Part shown: positions 7,202 through 14,968 of the stretch, in pieces
Numbering within the stretch: the stretch's first letter is position 1
Layout: each line of letters opens with the position of its first letter
DNA from: Duganella margarita
GTDB lineage: Bacteria; Pseudomonadota; Gammaproteobacteria; Burkholderiales; Burkholderiaceae_D
Direction of reading: 5' to 3'
Length of the DNA stretch: 64,000 nucleotides
Assembly: GCF_009857535.1 (NCBI RefSeq)
Contig: NZ_WWCS01000024.1
Span: 1-64,000, forward strand
Translations under genes and position numbers: made by a program
Notes under the pieces: generated by a model
Databases searched by the model: none
What the model was told of the DNA's origin: nothing
Seen by the model: only the letters and a program-made list of their open reading frames with translations

Positions 7202-7684
7202 TTATGCCTTCTCGCAAATAGCCTTCCAGTGATCTTCGAACACTTCGCCGCGCGCGCGATCATAGCGATCAGCATCAGACTCATTCGGGTATTTGAAGTC
7301 AGGGTCTTTCGCCTTCATTGCGTTTTGAGCTTTCATGCGATCGATCACTTTATCGGCCAGCAGAAGCACCTCGGCGGTCGTTTCTTCGCCAACCATGCCA
7401 GTGCGTTCCAGATAGACTTCTTTGTTGATTCTCCCTGATATAAAGCGCCTAAACCCGACGTAGCCACCCATCGCATTTTTCCCATTCACTTCGCCGCAGT
7501 GCCAGTTATAGTCAATAAGGCGATCATTGCGGAATTGTGCACTAAGCGGGTCGTTCAACTTGTCTGCAACGAGCTGCCGAGCCTTCGGCAGGACAAACCA
7601 GTCATCATATTTAACGTAGATCGCGAACCCACCGACGACAGCAATAAGAGCAGTGGCCGCAGCAAATGTGACAACTCTGTTCAT
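7202..7684 (-). CDS. Membrane-anchored periplasmic protein, 160 residues
   Basis: ATG at 7684 with GGAGG 5 to 9 bases upstream. Residues 4-25 form an uncleaved signal anchor (VVTFAAATALIAVVGGFAIY); the rest is soluble and would face the periplasm. It carries the pattern NDPLSAQFRN followed by CGEVNGKNAMGGYVGFRRF, which I know from many unnamed exported proteins of Gram-negative bacteria and prophages. The stop is 54 bases before the kinase gene, and the start is 16 bases after the repressor stop, so it probably shares the repressor transcript. Superinfection exclusion at the envelope is a reasonable guess, not shown. Confidence 0.75.
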   Translation of the reverse strand: MNRVVTFAAATALIAVVGGFAIYVKYDDWFVLPKARQLVADKLNDPLSAQFRNDRLIDYNWHCGEVNGKNAMGGYVGFRRFISGRINKEVYLERTGMVGEETTAEVLLLADKVIDRMKAQNAMKAKDPDFKYPNESDADRYDRARGEVFEDHWKAICEKA

Positions 7685-7700
7685 CAACCCTCCAATTTAA

Positions 7701-8447
7701 TTACAGGCGGTCGCGGAAATTCTTCGGAGTGAAGTGGACAACTCGACCGATGACCAGGCAGTCGGCGCCACGGCAGGGCACTGACTTGAATTCTGGATTG
7801 TCTGATGCTAGATACCAGTCGCGGCGCTCGTACAGTAGGCGCTTGATGACGGCCTGACCCTCGTAGTTCATAGCGAATACGCCGCCGGTCTTGCGAACCT
7901 TGTCGGCAGTGTTCACGACCGCTATGTCACCCTCGTACATCAAGGGCTGCATGCTTTCGCCTTTTACCTTCACCGCCACGAGCGCGGCAGGGTAAAGGTC
8001 ATTTTCCTCAAGCCACTGGCGAGGTACATGGTGTTTGCCACCATCGTAATCTATCGGCTCAAGAATGATGCGATCAACGCCGGCCTGCACATCGATCGAA
8101 ACCATCCGGATCTCAACGTTTGGCTCCGCGTGGTCGTCGTCATCAGTAACCGCGCGCGCACCAGGAATCTCGCCAGCGGCCTGCGACGCTTCGTTAATCT
8201 GAGCTGCGATGGTCGGACTGAAGTCGACCACGGCCACGCCGAGGCCTCGCGCGAAGGCTGTCGCGGCCTTGATGTTCAGCGGACGCCGGGCAAGGAGATA
8301 TTGGGAAACCATCCCCTGAGTTCCAAGCTCAAACTGCGAGCCAAACTCCGACTGCGAAATCTTCGGTTCGCGCTTATCGAACAATGCTTTCAGCCGATCA
8401 GCATCATCGACTTGCCATTGCTCTAAAGGTTTGGGATCTGCTTTCAT
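7701..8447 (-). CDS. Phage repressor, HTH plus S24 peptidase
   Basis: 248 residues from the ATG at 8447. The N-terminal 80 residues contain an HTH (ISQSEFGSQFELGTQGMVSQ). The C-terminal half is a LexA/CI-type S24 domain: cleavage site Ala-Gly in DVQAGVDR, catalytic Ser in GESMQPLMYEGD, and Lys in YEGQAVIKRL. It should repress PL and PR by binding AATAGCNNTGCTATT operators and be inactivated by RecA-stimulated self-cleavage. The predicted -10 (TATACT, 8460-8455) ends 7 bases before the ATG and no Shine-Dalgarno is present, so the PRM transcript is probably leaderless, as for lambda cI. A longer frame to 8489 would run through the operators and is unlikely. Confidence 0.93.
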   Translation of the reverse strand: MKADPKPLEQWQVDDADRLKALFDKREPKISQSEFGSQFELGTQGMVSQYLLARRPLNIKAATAFARGLGVAVVDFSPTIAAQINEASQAAGEIPGARAVTDDDDHAEPNVEIRMVSIDVQAGVDRIILEPIDYDGGKHHVPRQWLEENDLYPAALVAVKVKGESMQPLMYEGDIAVVNTADKVRKTGGVFAMNYEGQAVIKRLLYERRDWYLASDNPEFKSVPCRGADCLVIGRVVHFTPKNFRDRL

Positions 8448-8454
8448 TCGGCGA

Positions 8455-8522
8455 AGTATAGCAATGCTATTAATCATCGCAACGAGCAATGCTATTGACT
8501 TATGTAATAGCGGTGCTATTAT
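8455..8522. promoter_or_regulatory. Right operators with PRM and PR promoters
   Basis: Three copies of the operator dyad lie at 8457-8471, 8482-8496 and 8506-8520, centred 25 and 24 bases apart, matching the left operator spacing. PR on the plus strand: TTGACT 8495-8500, 16 bases, TATTAT 8517-8522. PRM on the minus strand: TTGCGA 8482-8477, 16 bases, TATACT 8460-8455. The first operator covers the PRM -10 and the third covers the PR spacer and -10. This is the classical genetic-switch layout. Confidence 0.88.
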
Positions 8523-8528
8523 TGCGAC

Positions 8529-8801
8529 ATGGACCTGAAAAACTACTTCTCAAGCTCGGACACTACGAAGGCGGCCTTCGCTCGCTCCATTGGCGTTTCG
8601 TCAGCGCTGCTCCACCAGTGGGTTGAGCGCATTCGCCCAGTGGCGCCGCAGCATTGTCCTCAAATCGAAGTGCAGACGAGCGGTGCTGTGACCCGCGCCG
8701 ATTTGCGCCCAGACGACTGGCATCTCATCTGGCCCGAACTCGCTGCATCTTCCGCCGCGCCAGCGCCCGCCGCCGTCAACACCACCGGAGAAACCACATG
8801 A
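8529..8801 (+). CDS. Cro/YdaS-like regulator
   Basis: 90 residues, divergent from the repressor. N-terminal 60 residues form a YdaS/Cro-like HTH: TKAAFARSIGVSSALLHQWV with a following PQHCPQIEVQTSGAVTRADL segment typical of the family. The Ala/Pro-rich tail is probably disordered. The ATG begins 6 bases after the PR -10, so the mRNA is probably leaderless. Expected role: bind the shared operators and favour lytic growth. Confidence 0.88.
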   Translation: MDLKNYFSSSDTTKAAFARSIGVSSALLHQWVERIRPVAPQHCPQIEVQTSGAVTRADLRPDDWHLIWPELAASSAAPAPAAVNTTGETT

Positions 8802-9169
8802 AGCGCTTCATCAACCGCCTGGTGGCTCGCCTCGGCTACGTGCCAGCGCCGGCCAAGCTCGCGCCCAGCACAATCACCATGGAACTCAACTTCCAGATCG
8901 ACAGCGCGCCGCTGGATAACGCGATCGCCAAGCTCGACCAGCTCAGTGCTGCCGCCAGCCGCGCCGAGGCCGCAGTGACCGACGCGCTGCTGGCGCACGA
9001 AGGTGAGTTCATCGGCGCCGAGCTGGTTGCCGATGAATCGCAAGCTCTCATCCTCACCGCACTGCAAAAGCAGACCACGCTGTTGGAGGTGCTGGCGAAG
9101 CAGGGCGATCACGCCGCGCTGCGCACCGCGCCCACCACCGGAGCTGCCGCATCCGGCCCGCCTGGCTGA
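8798..9169 (+). CDS. Hypothetical early protein, 123 residues
   Basis: ATG overlaps the cro stop as ATGA. A basic start (MKRFINRLVARLGYVPAPAK) is followed by a long amphipathic helix with heptads (LDNAIAKLDQLSAAASRAEA), then a Gly/Pro-rich end. Likely a coiled-coil oligomer; no family recognised. It sits where lambda cII would be but has no HTH. Confidence 0.65.
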   Translation: MKRFINRLVARLGYVPAPAKLAPSTITMELNFQIDSAPLDNAIAKLDQLSAAASRAEAAVTDALLAHEGEFIGAELVADESQALILTALQKQTTLLEVLAKQGDHAALRTAPTTGAAASGPPG

Positions 9170-9248
9170 CGGCGCCAGCCCAACGAATCGCAATACCAGA
9201 ATCATCCGCATCACCTGAAAGCCTGAATCACTTTTATAGGAAACCACC

Positions 9249-9518
9249 ATGAAAACCAAGATGCCGAAACCCCGCGTCCTCGTTGCGAAAGCATTGTTTA
9301 ACGAGGATGAGTACCGCGACTTCAGTCAGGCCTGCACCGACGCCGGCGAGTCGCAGAGTCGGACGCTACGCCAGTTGGCGAACGACTGGTCAGCGCGTTT
9401 TCGTAATGATAAGCAGCGCCGCGCGCAACAGGAATGGCCTAAAGCTGGCCAGAACATGGCCATGTTGCTGCCGGGCCGGGCGAACTACGCGCAGCCGCGC
9501 CACCACATGCGCATGTGA
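9249..9518 (+). CDS. Hypothetical early protein, possible ribbon-helix-helix
   Basis: 89 residues with AGGAAACC upstream of the ATG. The order strand (PRVLVAKALFN), helix (EDEYRDFSQACTDAGESQSR), helix (TLRQLANDWS) resembles ribbon-helix-helix DNA-binding proteins. The C-terminal 35 residues are basic and low in structure. Fold is inferred by eye; targets unknown. Confidence 0.6.
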   Translation: MKTKMPKPRVLVAKALFNEDEYRDFSQACTDAGESQSRTLRQLANDWSARFRNDKQRRAQQEWPKAGQNMAMLLPGRANYAQPRHHMRM

Positions 9519-9565
9519 ATCCTCGGCCAGCCAGTCGCCTACGCCACCAACGCAAAGGAGCCACC

Positions 9566-10276
9566 GTGAATTTGATCAGCGCCATAGCAGCACCGAAGAT
9601 GACGAGCCGCGAAATTGCCGACTTAACGGGGAAGGAGCATTTCCACGTCAAGCGCGACATCGAAAAGATGCTTCGCGAGCTGGGCGAGGATGCATCCAAA
9701 TTTGGATGCATCTATCTCGACGGCTCGAACCGCGAACAGACCGAGTACGCGCTGGACCGCGAGCTGACCGACGTGCTGCTGACCGGCTACAGCGCGATCC
9801 TGCGCCGCAAGGTGATCGCACGTTGGCGCGAACTTGAAGCGGTCTCTGCCGCTGGGCAGATCGCTTTGCCGGACTTCACCAACCCAGCGGCTGCCGCGCG
9901 CGCCTGGGCTGATGAAGTCGAGGCCAAGCAGGCGCTGCAGGTCGAATTGGCCGCCGCCGCGCCGGCCGTCGAATTCGTCGAACGCTACGTCGATGCGTCT
10001 GGTCTGCTTGGCTTCCGTCAGGCCTGCAAAGTGCTGAAGGTCAAAGAAAACGTGTTCCGTGAGTTCCTGCTGACCAAGGAGATTGCATATCGGCTGGGTC
10101 GCGAACTTGCTCCGCGCGCTGAGCACCTCAACGCGGGTCGCTTCGAGGTGAAAGCTGGCGTATCGGCGAAGAACGAGCACGCCTTCAACAGCATGCGCTT
10201 CACCACCAAGGGTTTGCATTGGGTGGCCGGCGAGTTCGCCAAGCATCAACTGGCAAGCCAGGCACATCACCACTGA
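9566..10276 (+). CDS. Rha/KilAC-type phage antirepressor
   Basis: 236 residues from GTG 9566, which has AAAGGAG 5 bases upstream; a longer frame from 9515 lacks one. Residues 10-90 match the pRha domain (MTSREIADLTGKEHFHVKRD, then a YALDRELTDVLLTGY core). Residues 150-230 match a C-terminal antirepressor (KilAC/ANT) domain: LGFRQACKVLKVKENVFREF ... TTKGLHWVA. Such proteins interfere with repressor or alter host and phage transcription in lytic growth. It is in the PR operon. Confidence 0.88.
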   Translation: MNLISAIAAPKMTSREIADLTGKEHFHVKRDIEKMLRELGEDASKFGCIYLDGSNREQTEYALDRELTDVLLTGYSAILRRKVIARWRELEAVSAAGQIALPDFTNPAAAARAWADEVEAKQALQVELAAAAPAVEFVERYVDASGLLGFRQACKVLKVKENVFREFLLTKEIAYRLGRELAPRAEHLNAGRFEVKAGVSAKNEHAFNSMRFTTKGLHWVAGEFAKHQLASQAHHH

Positions 10277-10326
10277 ATTCGGGATGCCGCGCCCCGTTGT
10301 GCGTGGCGAAGAAGATGGAGAACCGC

Positions 10327-10569
10327 ATGCCTCAAGCATCGCAAATTCAACCTGGCGCCGGCGCGGCGCTGCTCGACCACTTTATCGAGAAACTCTGCCT
10401 GAAGAACGACGCCGCTCTGGCGCGTGCCTTCGAGGTGGCGCCGCCCGTGATTAGCAAGATCCGCCACGACAAGCTGCCATTCGGCGACAGCATGATTCTC
10501 AAGGCGCACGAGAAGTACAACTTCACCGTGCAGTCGATCCGCCAGTTGCTGGCCGGCGAGGGCGCGTAA
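10327..10569 (+). CDS. Small HTH regulator
   Basis: 80 residues. GGAG precedes the ATG at 10327 by 6 bases; a second ATG at 10315 is possible. The centre (NDAALARAFEVAPPVISKIR) is a helix-turn-helix of Cro/CII type, followed by a helical dimer-like tail. In this place it could be the CII-like activator or another lytic regulator; which one cannot be told. Confidence 0.72.
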   Translation: MPQASQIQPGAGAALLDHFIEKLCLKNDAALARAFEVAPPVISKIRHDKLPFGDSMILKAHEKYNFTVQSIRQLLAGEGA

Positions 10570-10571
10570 CG

Positions 10572-10718
10572 ATGATGCAGGAGCGCCAGCAGCATGCCGC
10601 TGAGGAAGCGCGGCCGATGGATGTAGAACCGGCGCACGTTATGACTCGCGAGAAGCACAAACAGCGCGAGCACTACGAGCGCTTGCTGCGCGAACTGGAA
10701 AACGAGCAGCGGAAATAA
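10572..10718 (+). CDS. Charged micro-protein, 48 residues
   Basis: ATG 3 bases after the preceding stop; a second ATG follows immediately. The product is very hydrophilic and helical, with QREHYERLLRELENEQRK at the C-terminus suggesting a short coiled coil. No family recognised. It continues the PR operon with tight spacing. Confidence 0.5.
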   Translation: MMQERQQHAAEEARPMDVEPAHVMTREKHKQREHYERLLRELENEQRK

Positions 10719-10765
10719 AAAGGGCCGCGTTGCAGCGCGACCCGATCACCCACTAGAGGAATTAC

Positions 10766-10972
10766 ATGCCCACTATTTTACAGCAAGGACCGGCGCCAGC
10801 ACAGACTGGCACGCCGGAGGAGAAAGTCACGCTCGCGGCCCGTGAATGGCGCGAAAAAGACCGTGAGCACATCGCGGAGAAGAGCGCCACCACCGGCGCT
10901 GCGGAGTACCGCGCGCGCCGCAAGCTGCGCATGACGGTTGACCTGACCGACGGGAAGGCTGGCCAGCCATGA
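10766..10972 (+). CDS. Hypothetical early protein, 68 residues
   Basis: AGAGGAATTAC precedes the ATG. The N-terminal 20 residues are Pro/Thr/Gln-rich; the rest is charged and helical (AAREWREKDREHIAEKSA). Its stop overlaps the next ATG as ATGA. Between the previous gene and this one is an imperfect GC hairpin (about 10723-10745) without a T-run. Function unknown. Confidence 0.55.
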   Translation: MPTILQQGPAPAQTGTPEEKVTLAAREWREKDREHIAEKSATTGAAEYRARRKLRMTVDLTDGKAGQP

Positions 10973-11301
10973 GGAAGCTCCCACACCCGACCAGCCTCGC
11001 GCATGCGATGCTGCGCCAACTGGCCGCCGGGCCCGGCACCTTTTACCAGATCTGCGAACTGCTCGAATTCGATATCGAAGACGACAAGGTCGAGGCTGTT
11101 TGCCGTGCGCACTTCAGCGACCTCGTGGACGCTGGCCATGCTCACCTGGTCGACCTGACCTATCACATCACCACCGCCGCTCGCGCCGCCATCGCGCCGC
11201 CAGCGCCATACGTCGGCCAGATCGCCGGACCAGCTTATCGCGGAACGCCGCATCCTATGCCAGTCACCATTGCGCGCCGCGCAGCGGGAGCGCGGGCATG
11301 A
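10969..11301 (+). CDS. Hypothetical protein with winged-helix-like start
   Basis: 110 residues. The first 70 look like a small winged helix: LAHAMLRQLAAGPGTFYQIC, LLEFDIEDDKVEAVCRAHFS, DLVDAGHAHLVDLTYHITTA. The C-terminus is Pro/Ala/Arg-rich and flexible. It overlaps the genes on both sides by four bases (ATGA), so it is coupled to the cytosine methyltransferase. Confidence 0.65.
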   Translation: MRKLPHPTSLAHAMLRQLAAGPGTFYQICELLEFDIEDDKVEAVCRAHFSDLVDAGHAHLVDLTYHITTAARAAIAPPAPYVGQIAGPAYRGTPHPMPVTIARRAAGARA

Positions 11302-13583
11302 AGCGCGATGACTTCAACTTCGATCTGCCTCTCGAGGATGTCGCCGCCATGATGGCTGCGCCGCTTCCGGCATCCCGGCCGGTCGCGCGCCGCACGCCGC
11401 GCCGCATGAAGCGTGACATGCTGACGCCGCAGCTGGACCTGGGCCATGAGCTGATCATCGACAACTTCGCCGGCGGTGGCGGTACCAGCACCGGCCTTGA
11501 GGAGGCGTTCGGCCGGCCGGTCGATATCGCGATCAACCATGATCCCGAGGCGCTGGCGCTGCACGCGATGAACCACCCGCACACGAAACACCTGTGCGAG
11601 AGCGTGTGGGACGTGGACCCGATCAAGGTCACGAACAATCAGCCGGTGGGCCTGGTCTGGCTGTCGCCGGACTGCAAGCACTTCAGCAAGGCCAAGGGCG
11701 GCACGCCGGTCGCGAAGAACATTCGCGGCCTGGCGTGGGTGACGCTGCGCTGGGCGGCGAAGTGCAAACCGCGCGTGATCATGCTGGAAAACGTCGAGGA
11801 ATTTAAAACCTGGGGACCACTGCTGGTGGACGCCGAGGGCAACTTCCGTCCAGATCCGGCGAAGAAGGGCAAGACGTTCGAGAGCTTCCTGCGCCAGCTG
11901 CGCGGCCACGGCTACACGGTCGACCACCGAGAGCTGCGCGCCAGCGACTTCGACACGCCGACCATCCGGAAACGCTTCTTCCTCGTGGCGCGCCGCGACG
12001 GCCTGCCGATCCGCTGGCCGGCGCCGACCAACGGCGCTCCGACGTCCGCCGGCGTGCTGGCCGGGAACCTGGCACCGTGGCGCACGGCCGCCGAATGCAT
12101 CGATTGGTCCATTCCATGCCCTTCGATCTTCGAGCGCAAGCGCCCGCTGGCCGACGCCACGCTGCGCCGCATCGCGAAGGGCATTCAGCGCTACGTGGTG
12201 GACGCGGAAACACCGTTCATCATTGGCCAGGGCGGTCCGATCTACTCGGGCAAGCCGGTGTCGGCTGGCCAGCCGTTCGGCACGCTGACGACGGAGAACC
12301 ACCGCGCCATTGTCGTGCCCAGCATCGTCCCTGTGACGCATCAAGGAAGCGACCGCAGCGAATCGGTTCACGAGCCGTTCCGCACCATCACCGGCGCGCA
12401 GCGCGGAGAGAAGGCGCTGGCTGTCGCTACCATGGTGCAGACCGGCTACGGTGAGCGTGATGGCCAGACGCCCCGCACGCTGGACATCGAGAAGCCGCTC
12501 GGCACGGTCGTGGCCGGTGCCAGCAAGGCGGCGCTGGTGACCGCGTTCTTGAACGAGCATGCCAATTCAAGCAACCAGCGCACGATGCCTGCCGACGAGC
12601 CGCTGCGCACCATCTGCGCCCAGGTCAAGGGTGGTCACTTCAGCGCCGTCTCGGCGACGCTGGTGGGCGTAGGCGGCCGTGCCGGCGACAGCCGCCCGCG
12701 TGGCGCCGACGAGCCGGCCGCCACGATCACCGCCAAAGGCGACACCGCATTGGTGACCGCGCATATCCAGCGTGACATGGGCATGAGCGTTGGTCATCCG
12801 GCGGACGTGCCGATGGGAACGGTGATGCCAGGTGGTGGTGGGAAGTCGGCGCTGGTAACCGCGCATATTACTAAGTTCCGTGCCGGTGCGGTTGGCAGTT
12901 CGCCAGAAGAGCCGCTGCACACAGTGACGGCTGGCGGCACTCCGGCACGCGCCAGCACTGGCAATACCATGGGCATCGTGACCGCTCACATCGAGGCCAT
13001 GTATTCGCAGAAGGGCGACGAATCTCGCGGCCAGGATGCGCGTGGGCCTATCAAGACCGTGACGGCCAGTGCGCGGCATGCGGTGATGACAAGCAGTCTG
13101 GTGAAGCTGCGCGGCACCAGCAGCACCGCCGGCATGGACGAGCCTCTGCACACGGTCAGCGCCGGCGGCCAGCACCACGCCGAAGTGCGCGCCTTCCTCG
13201 TCAAGTATTACGGCTCCGATCAGGACCCGAGACTGGAAGAGCCGCTGCACACGGTCACGACGAAGGATCGTTTCGGCCTCGTGACCATCGAAGGGGTGGA
13301 CTACCAGATTGTCGACATCGGCCTGCGCATGCTGGAGCCGGCCGAGCTCTACCGCGCGCAGGGCTTCCCGGCCGGCTACGTGATCCGCGAAATTCCGGAT
13401 CCGAAGCTGCTATTCAAGGATGGCCACCAGGCCGAGGGCAACCCCTTGGAATTGCCGCGTGTGCCGCTGACGAAATCAGCGCAAGTGCGCATGTGCGGCA
13501 ACAGCGTTTGCCCGCCGATGGCCCGCGCGCTGATACAGGCGAACTTCATGCACGAGCGTGAGATGGGCATGGTGGCGGCGTGA
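11298..13583 (+). CDS. DNA (cytosine-5) methyltransferase with repeated central region
   Basis: 761 residues. Motif I DNFAGGGGTSTG (Asp55 on), catalytic motif SPDCKHFSKAKG (Cys126), motif VI MLENVEEF (Glu164), a TPTIRKRFF motif VIII, and C-terminal MCGNSVCPPMARAL (motif X). Between motifs VIII and X, about residues 325-690 hold about ten imperfect units of 35-50 residues with core EPLHTVTAGG...ALVTAHL, in place of a normal target recognition domain. The enzyme would methylate cytosines in phage DNA, probably protecting it from host nucleases. No cognate nuclease is adjacent. It overlaps the upstream gene by four bases. Confidence 0.93.
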   Translation: MKRDDFNFDLPLEDVAAMMAAPLPASRPVARRTPRRMKRDMLTPQLDLGHELIIDNFAGGGGTSTGLEEAFGRPVDIAINHDPEALALHAMNHPHTKHLCESVWDVDPIKVTNNQPVGLVWLSPDCKHFSKAKGGTPVAKNIRGLAWVTLRWAAKCKPRVIMLENVEEFKTWGPLLVDAEGNFRPDPAKKGKTFESFLRQLRGHGYTVDHRELRASDFDTPTIRKRFFLVARRDGLPIRWPAPTNGAPTSAGVLAGNLAPWRTAAECIDWSIPCPSIFERKRPLADATLRRIAKGIQRYVVDAETPFIIGQGGPIYSGKPVSAGQPFGTLTTENHRAIVVPSIVPVTHQGSDRSESVHEPFRTITGAQRGEKALAVATMVQTGYGERDGQTPRTLDIEKPLGTVVAGASKAALVTAFLNEHANSSNQRTMPADEPLRTICAQVKGGHFSAVSATLVGVGGRAGDSRPRGADEPAATITAKGDTALVTAHIQRDMGMSVGHPADVPMGTVMPGGGGKSALVTAHITKFRAGAVGSSPEEPLHTVTAGGTPARASTGNTMGIVTAHIEAMYSQKGDESRGQDARGPIKTVTASARHAVMTSSLVKLRGTSSTAGMDEPLHTVSAGGQHHAEVRAFLVKYYGSDQDPRLEEPLHTVTTKDRFGLVTIEGVDYQIVDIGLRMLEPAELYRAQGFPAGYVIREIPDPKLLFKDGHQAEGNPLELPRVPLTKSAQVRMCGNSVCPPMARALIQANFMHEREMGMVAA

Positions 13584-13602
13584 ACAATCATCAAAACATA
13601 AG

Positions 13603-14073
13603 TTACACCACCGGAATTAGCCTTAGCGAGCCGTTGACATCTATGTCACCAATTCTAAAGACCATGGTTTTGGTTTTGGGACTTTCGAGGCTATCAAAGT
13701 GTGACAGCGCCATTTTTGCAACGATGTCTGCTGTCACTGACTCACTTGCGAGTGGCGGCATGGTGCCACGAAATTTATACGTCAGTGTCTGTACTAAGTC
13801 GCACGGTCCCCAGGAGACTTCGGTGATCGCGCCGGAATTAGTCAAGCGTGCCGAAACCAAGACTTCCCCATGTCGAGTCGACGCATTGAAACGATTGTTG
13901 GTGCCCGTTGGGGAGCTCGCATCGGACCAACGCTCGAAGTCTGCAAGCGCTTCTTCTTGGCTACTGAATCTTGCCGTCGCGTCATGAATCCCGATTCCGA
14001 GCTCGCCAAGATTCCGAATGGTCCAGAACCATTCCCCATTGGGGTCTTGCTCGAAGCGAGGGTCAACAACCAT
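13603..14073 (-). CDS. Moron-like hypothetical protein, 156 residues
   Basis: Opposite strand to the surrounding early operon, in a lower-GC patch. GGAG lies 6 to 9 bases before the ATG at 14073. The protein opens MVVDPRFEQDPNGEWFWTIR and has a repeated-strand style (ARFSSQEEALADFERW) reminiscent of small YegP/DUF1508-like domains, a weak impression only. No signal peptide or catalytic motif. Likely an independently transcribed accessory gene. Confidence 0.6.
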   Translation of the reverse strand: MVVDPRFEQDPNGEWFWTIRNLGELGIGIHDATARFSSQEEALADFERWSDASSPTGTNNRFNASTRHGEVLVSARLTNSGAITEVSWGPCDLVQTLTYKFRGTMPPLASESVTADIVAKMALSHFDSLESPKTKTMVFRIGDIDVNGSLRLIPVV

Positions 14074-14111
14074 TTCCGTCTCCAATTTGATGAACGAATA
14101 GGAATCCTACC

Positions 14112-14549
14112 ATGATGTACGACCTGAGCCGCGAAGAGCGGCGCCACCTCGCGATCAACCGCGAAACCACGACCGGCGCGCTGATCCCCAAGCGCTGCGC
14201 CTGCGGCAAGGCGGCCAAGGCCAAGCAGCTGGACCAGCACGGCAAGTGCGTCGCCTGCCAGCTGGCCGACCGCGTCGCTACGCTGCACGAGGGTGACCTC
14301 GACATCCTGCGGCACATGCTCGGCGCCACGCCGCATCACGCGCAGGTACGCTGGGGCTTCCGCAACGAATACTTGGTGAATCGCCGCGACGCCGCGGCGC
14401 TGGAGCGCTTGGTCGCCGCCGGCTTCGCACGCGCCGGCCGGCCTCTGCTCCAGCTGCAATACTTCCATGCGACTGATGTCGGTTGCCGTCTGGCTGGTTT
14501 GTCGGCGAAACGCGCAGCCGTGGCGCTGTCACTGGGAGCAAAGCCATGA
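14112..14549 (+). CDS. Hypothetical protein with Cys pairs
   Basis: 145 residues. Residues 29-50 carry CACGK...GKCVACQL, a CxC/CxxC pair that could bind zinc. The second half is helical and basic and ends in RAAVALSLGAKP. The stop overlaps the next ATG as ATGA. Possibly a nucleic-acid binding protein; not recognised. Confidence 0.62.
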   Translation: MMYDLSREERRHLAINRETTTGALIPKRCACGKAAKAKQLDQHGKCVACQLADRVATLHEGDLDILRHMLGATPHHAQVRWGFRNEYLVNRRDAAALERLVAAGFARAGRPLLQLQYFHATDVGCRLAGLSAKRAAVALSLGAKP

Positions 14550-14968
14550 TGGCCGTTGCTGATCTGAGCGGTGCCGACCTGGCGGTGTGGGCCGCGCGCG
14601 CGCAGAGTCTGAAGGTCGTGCGTGATGGCGATCATGACGGCGCCCCCTGGATCGTCTACTTTCCAAACGGATTTTGCAGATCATTCGGTGAGCACGGTTA
14701 TCGCCTTGATTTGAACTGGGAGCAGGGCGGTTCGATCATCCAGCACGCCAATATCTCACTCCACCCGCCGACAAGTCCGGTGCACCGCTGCGGCGGCCCG
14801 AATGCCGGCGCTGGCCAGAGCGGCGTGTGGTCAGCATGCACCTGGACGCGCGGCGCTAGCGGCAAGCGCGCTTTCGGCATGGACGATCACAGCCCGCTGG
14901 TGGCGGCAATGCGCTGCTATGTTCGTTTCGTCTTTGGCGAAACCGTTCAGGATGAGGTGAGCCCTTGA
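14546..14968 (+). CDS. DUF2591-type phage protein
   Basis: 140 residues from the ATG that overlaps the previous stop. MAVADLSGADLAVWAARAQS near the start and the end DDHSPLVAAMRCYVRFVFGE match the phage DUF2591 pattern (substrate unknown). A GGPNAG...W.A segment lies between. These genes are common in the ninR-like part of lambdoid phages. Its 3' end overlaps a minus-strand gene by 22 bases. Confidence 0.75.
   Translation: MMAVADLSGADLAVWAARAQSLKVVRDGDHDGAPWIVYFPNGFCRSFGEHGYRLDLNWEQGGSIIQHANISLHPPTSPVHRCGGPNAGAGQSGVWSACTWTRGASGKRAFGMDDHSPLVAAMRCYVRFVFGETVQDEVSP

Noticed and set aside
11235..12560. Minus-strand frame of 441 codons inside the cytosine methyltransferase
   Set aside because: Arg/Ala/Val/His-rich shadow of a GC-rich gene whose plus-strand product has all catalytic motifs.
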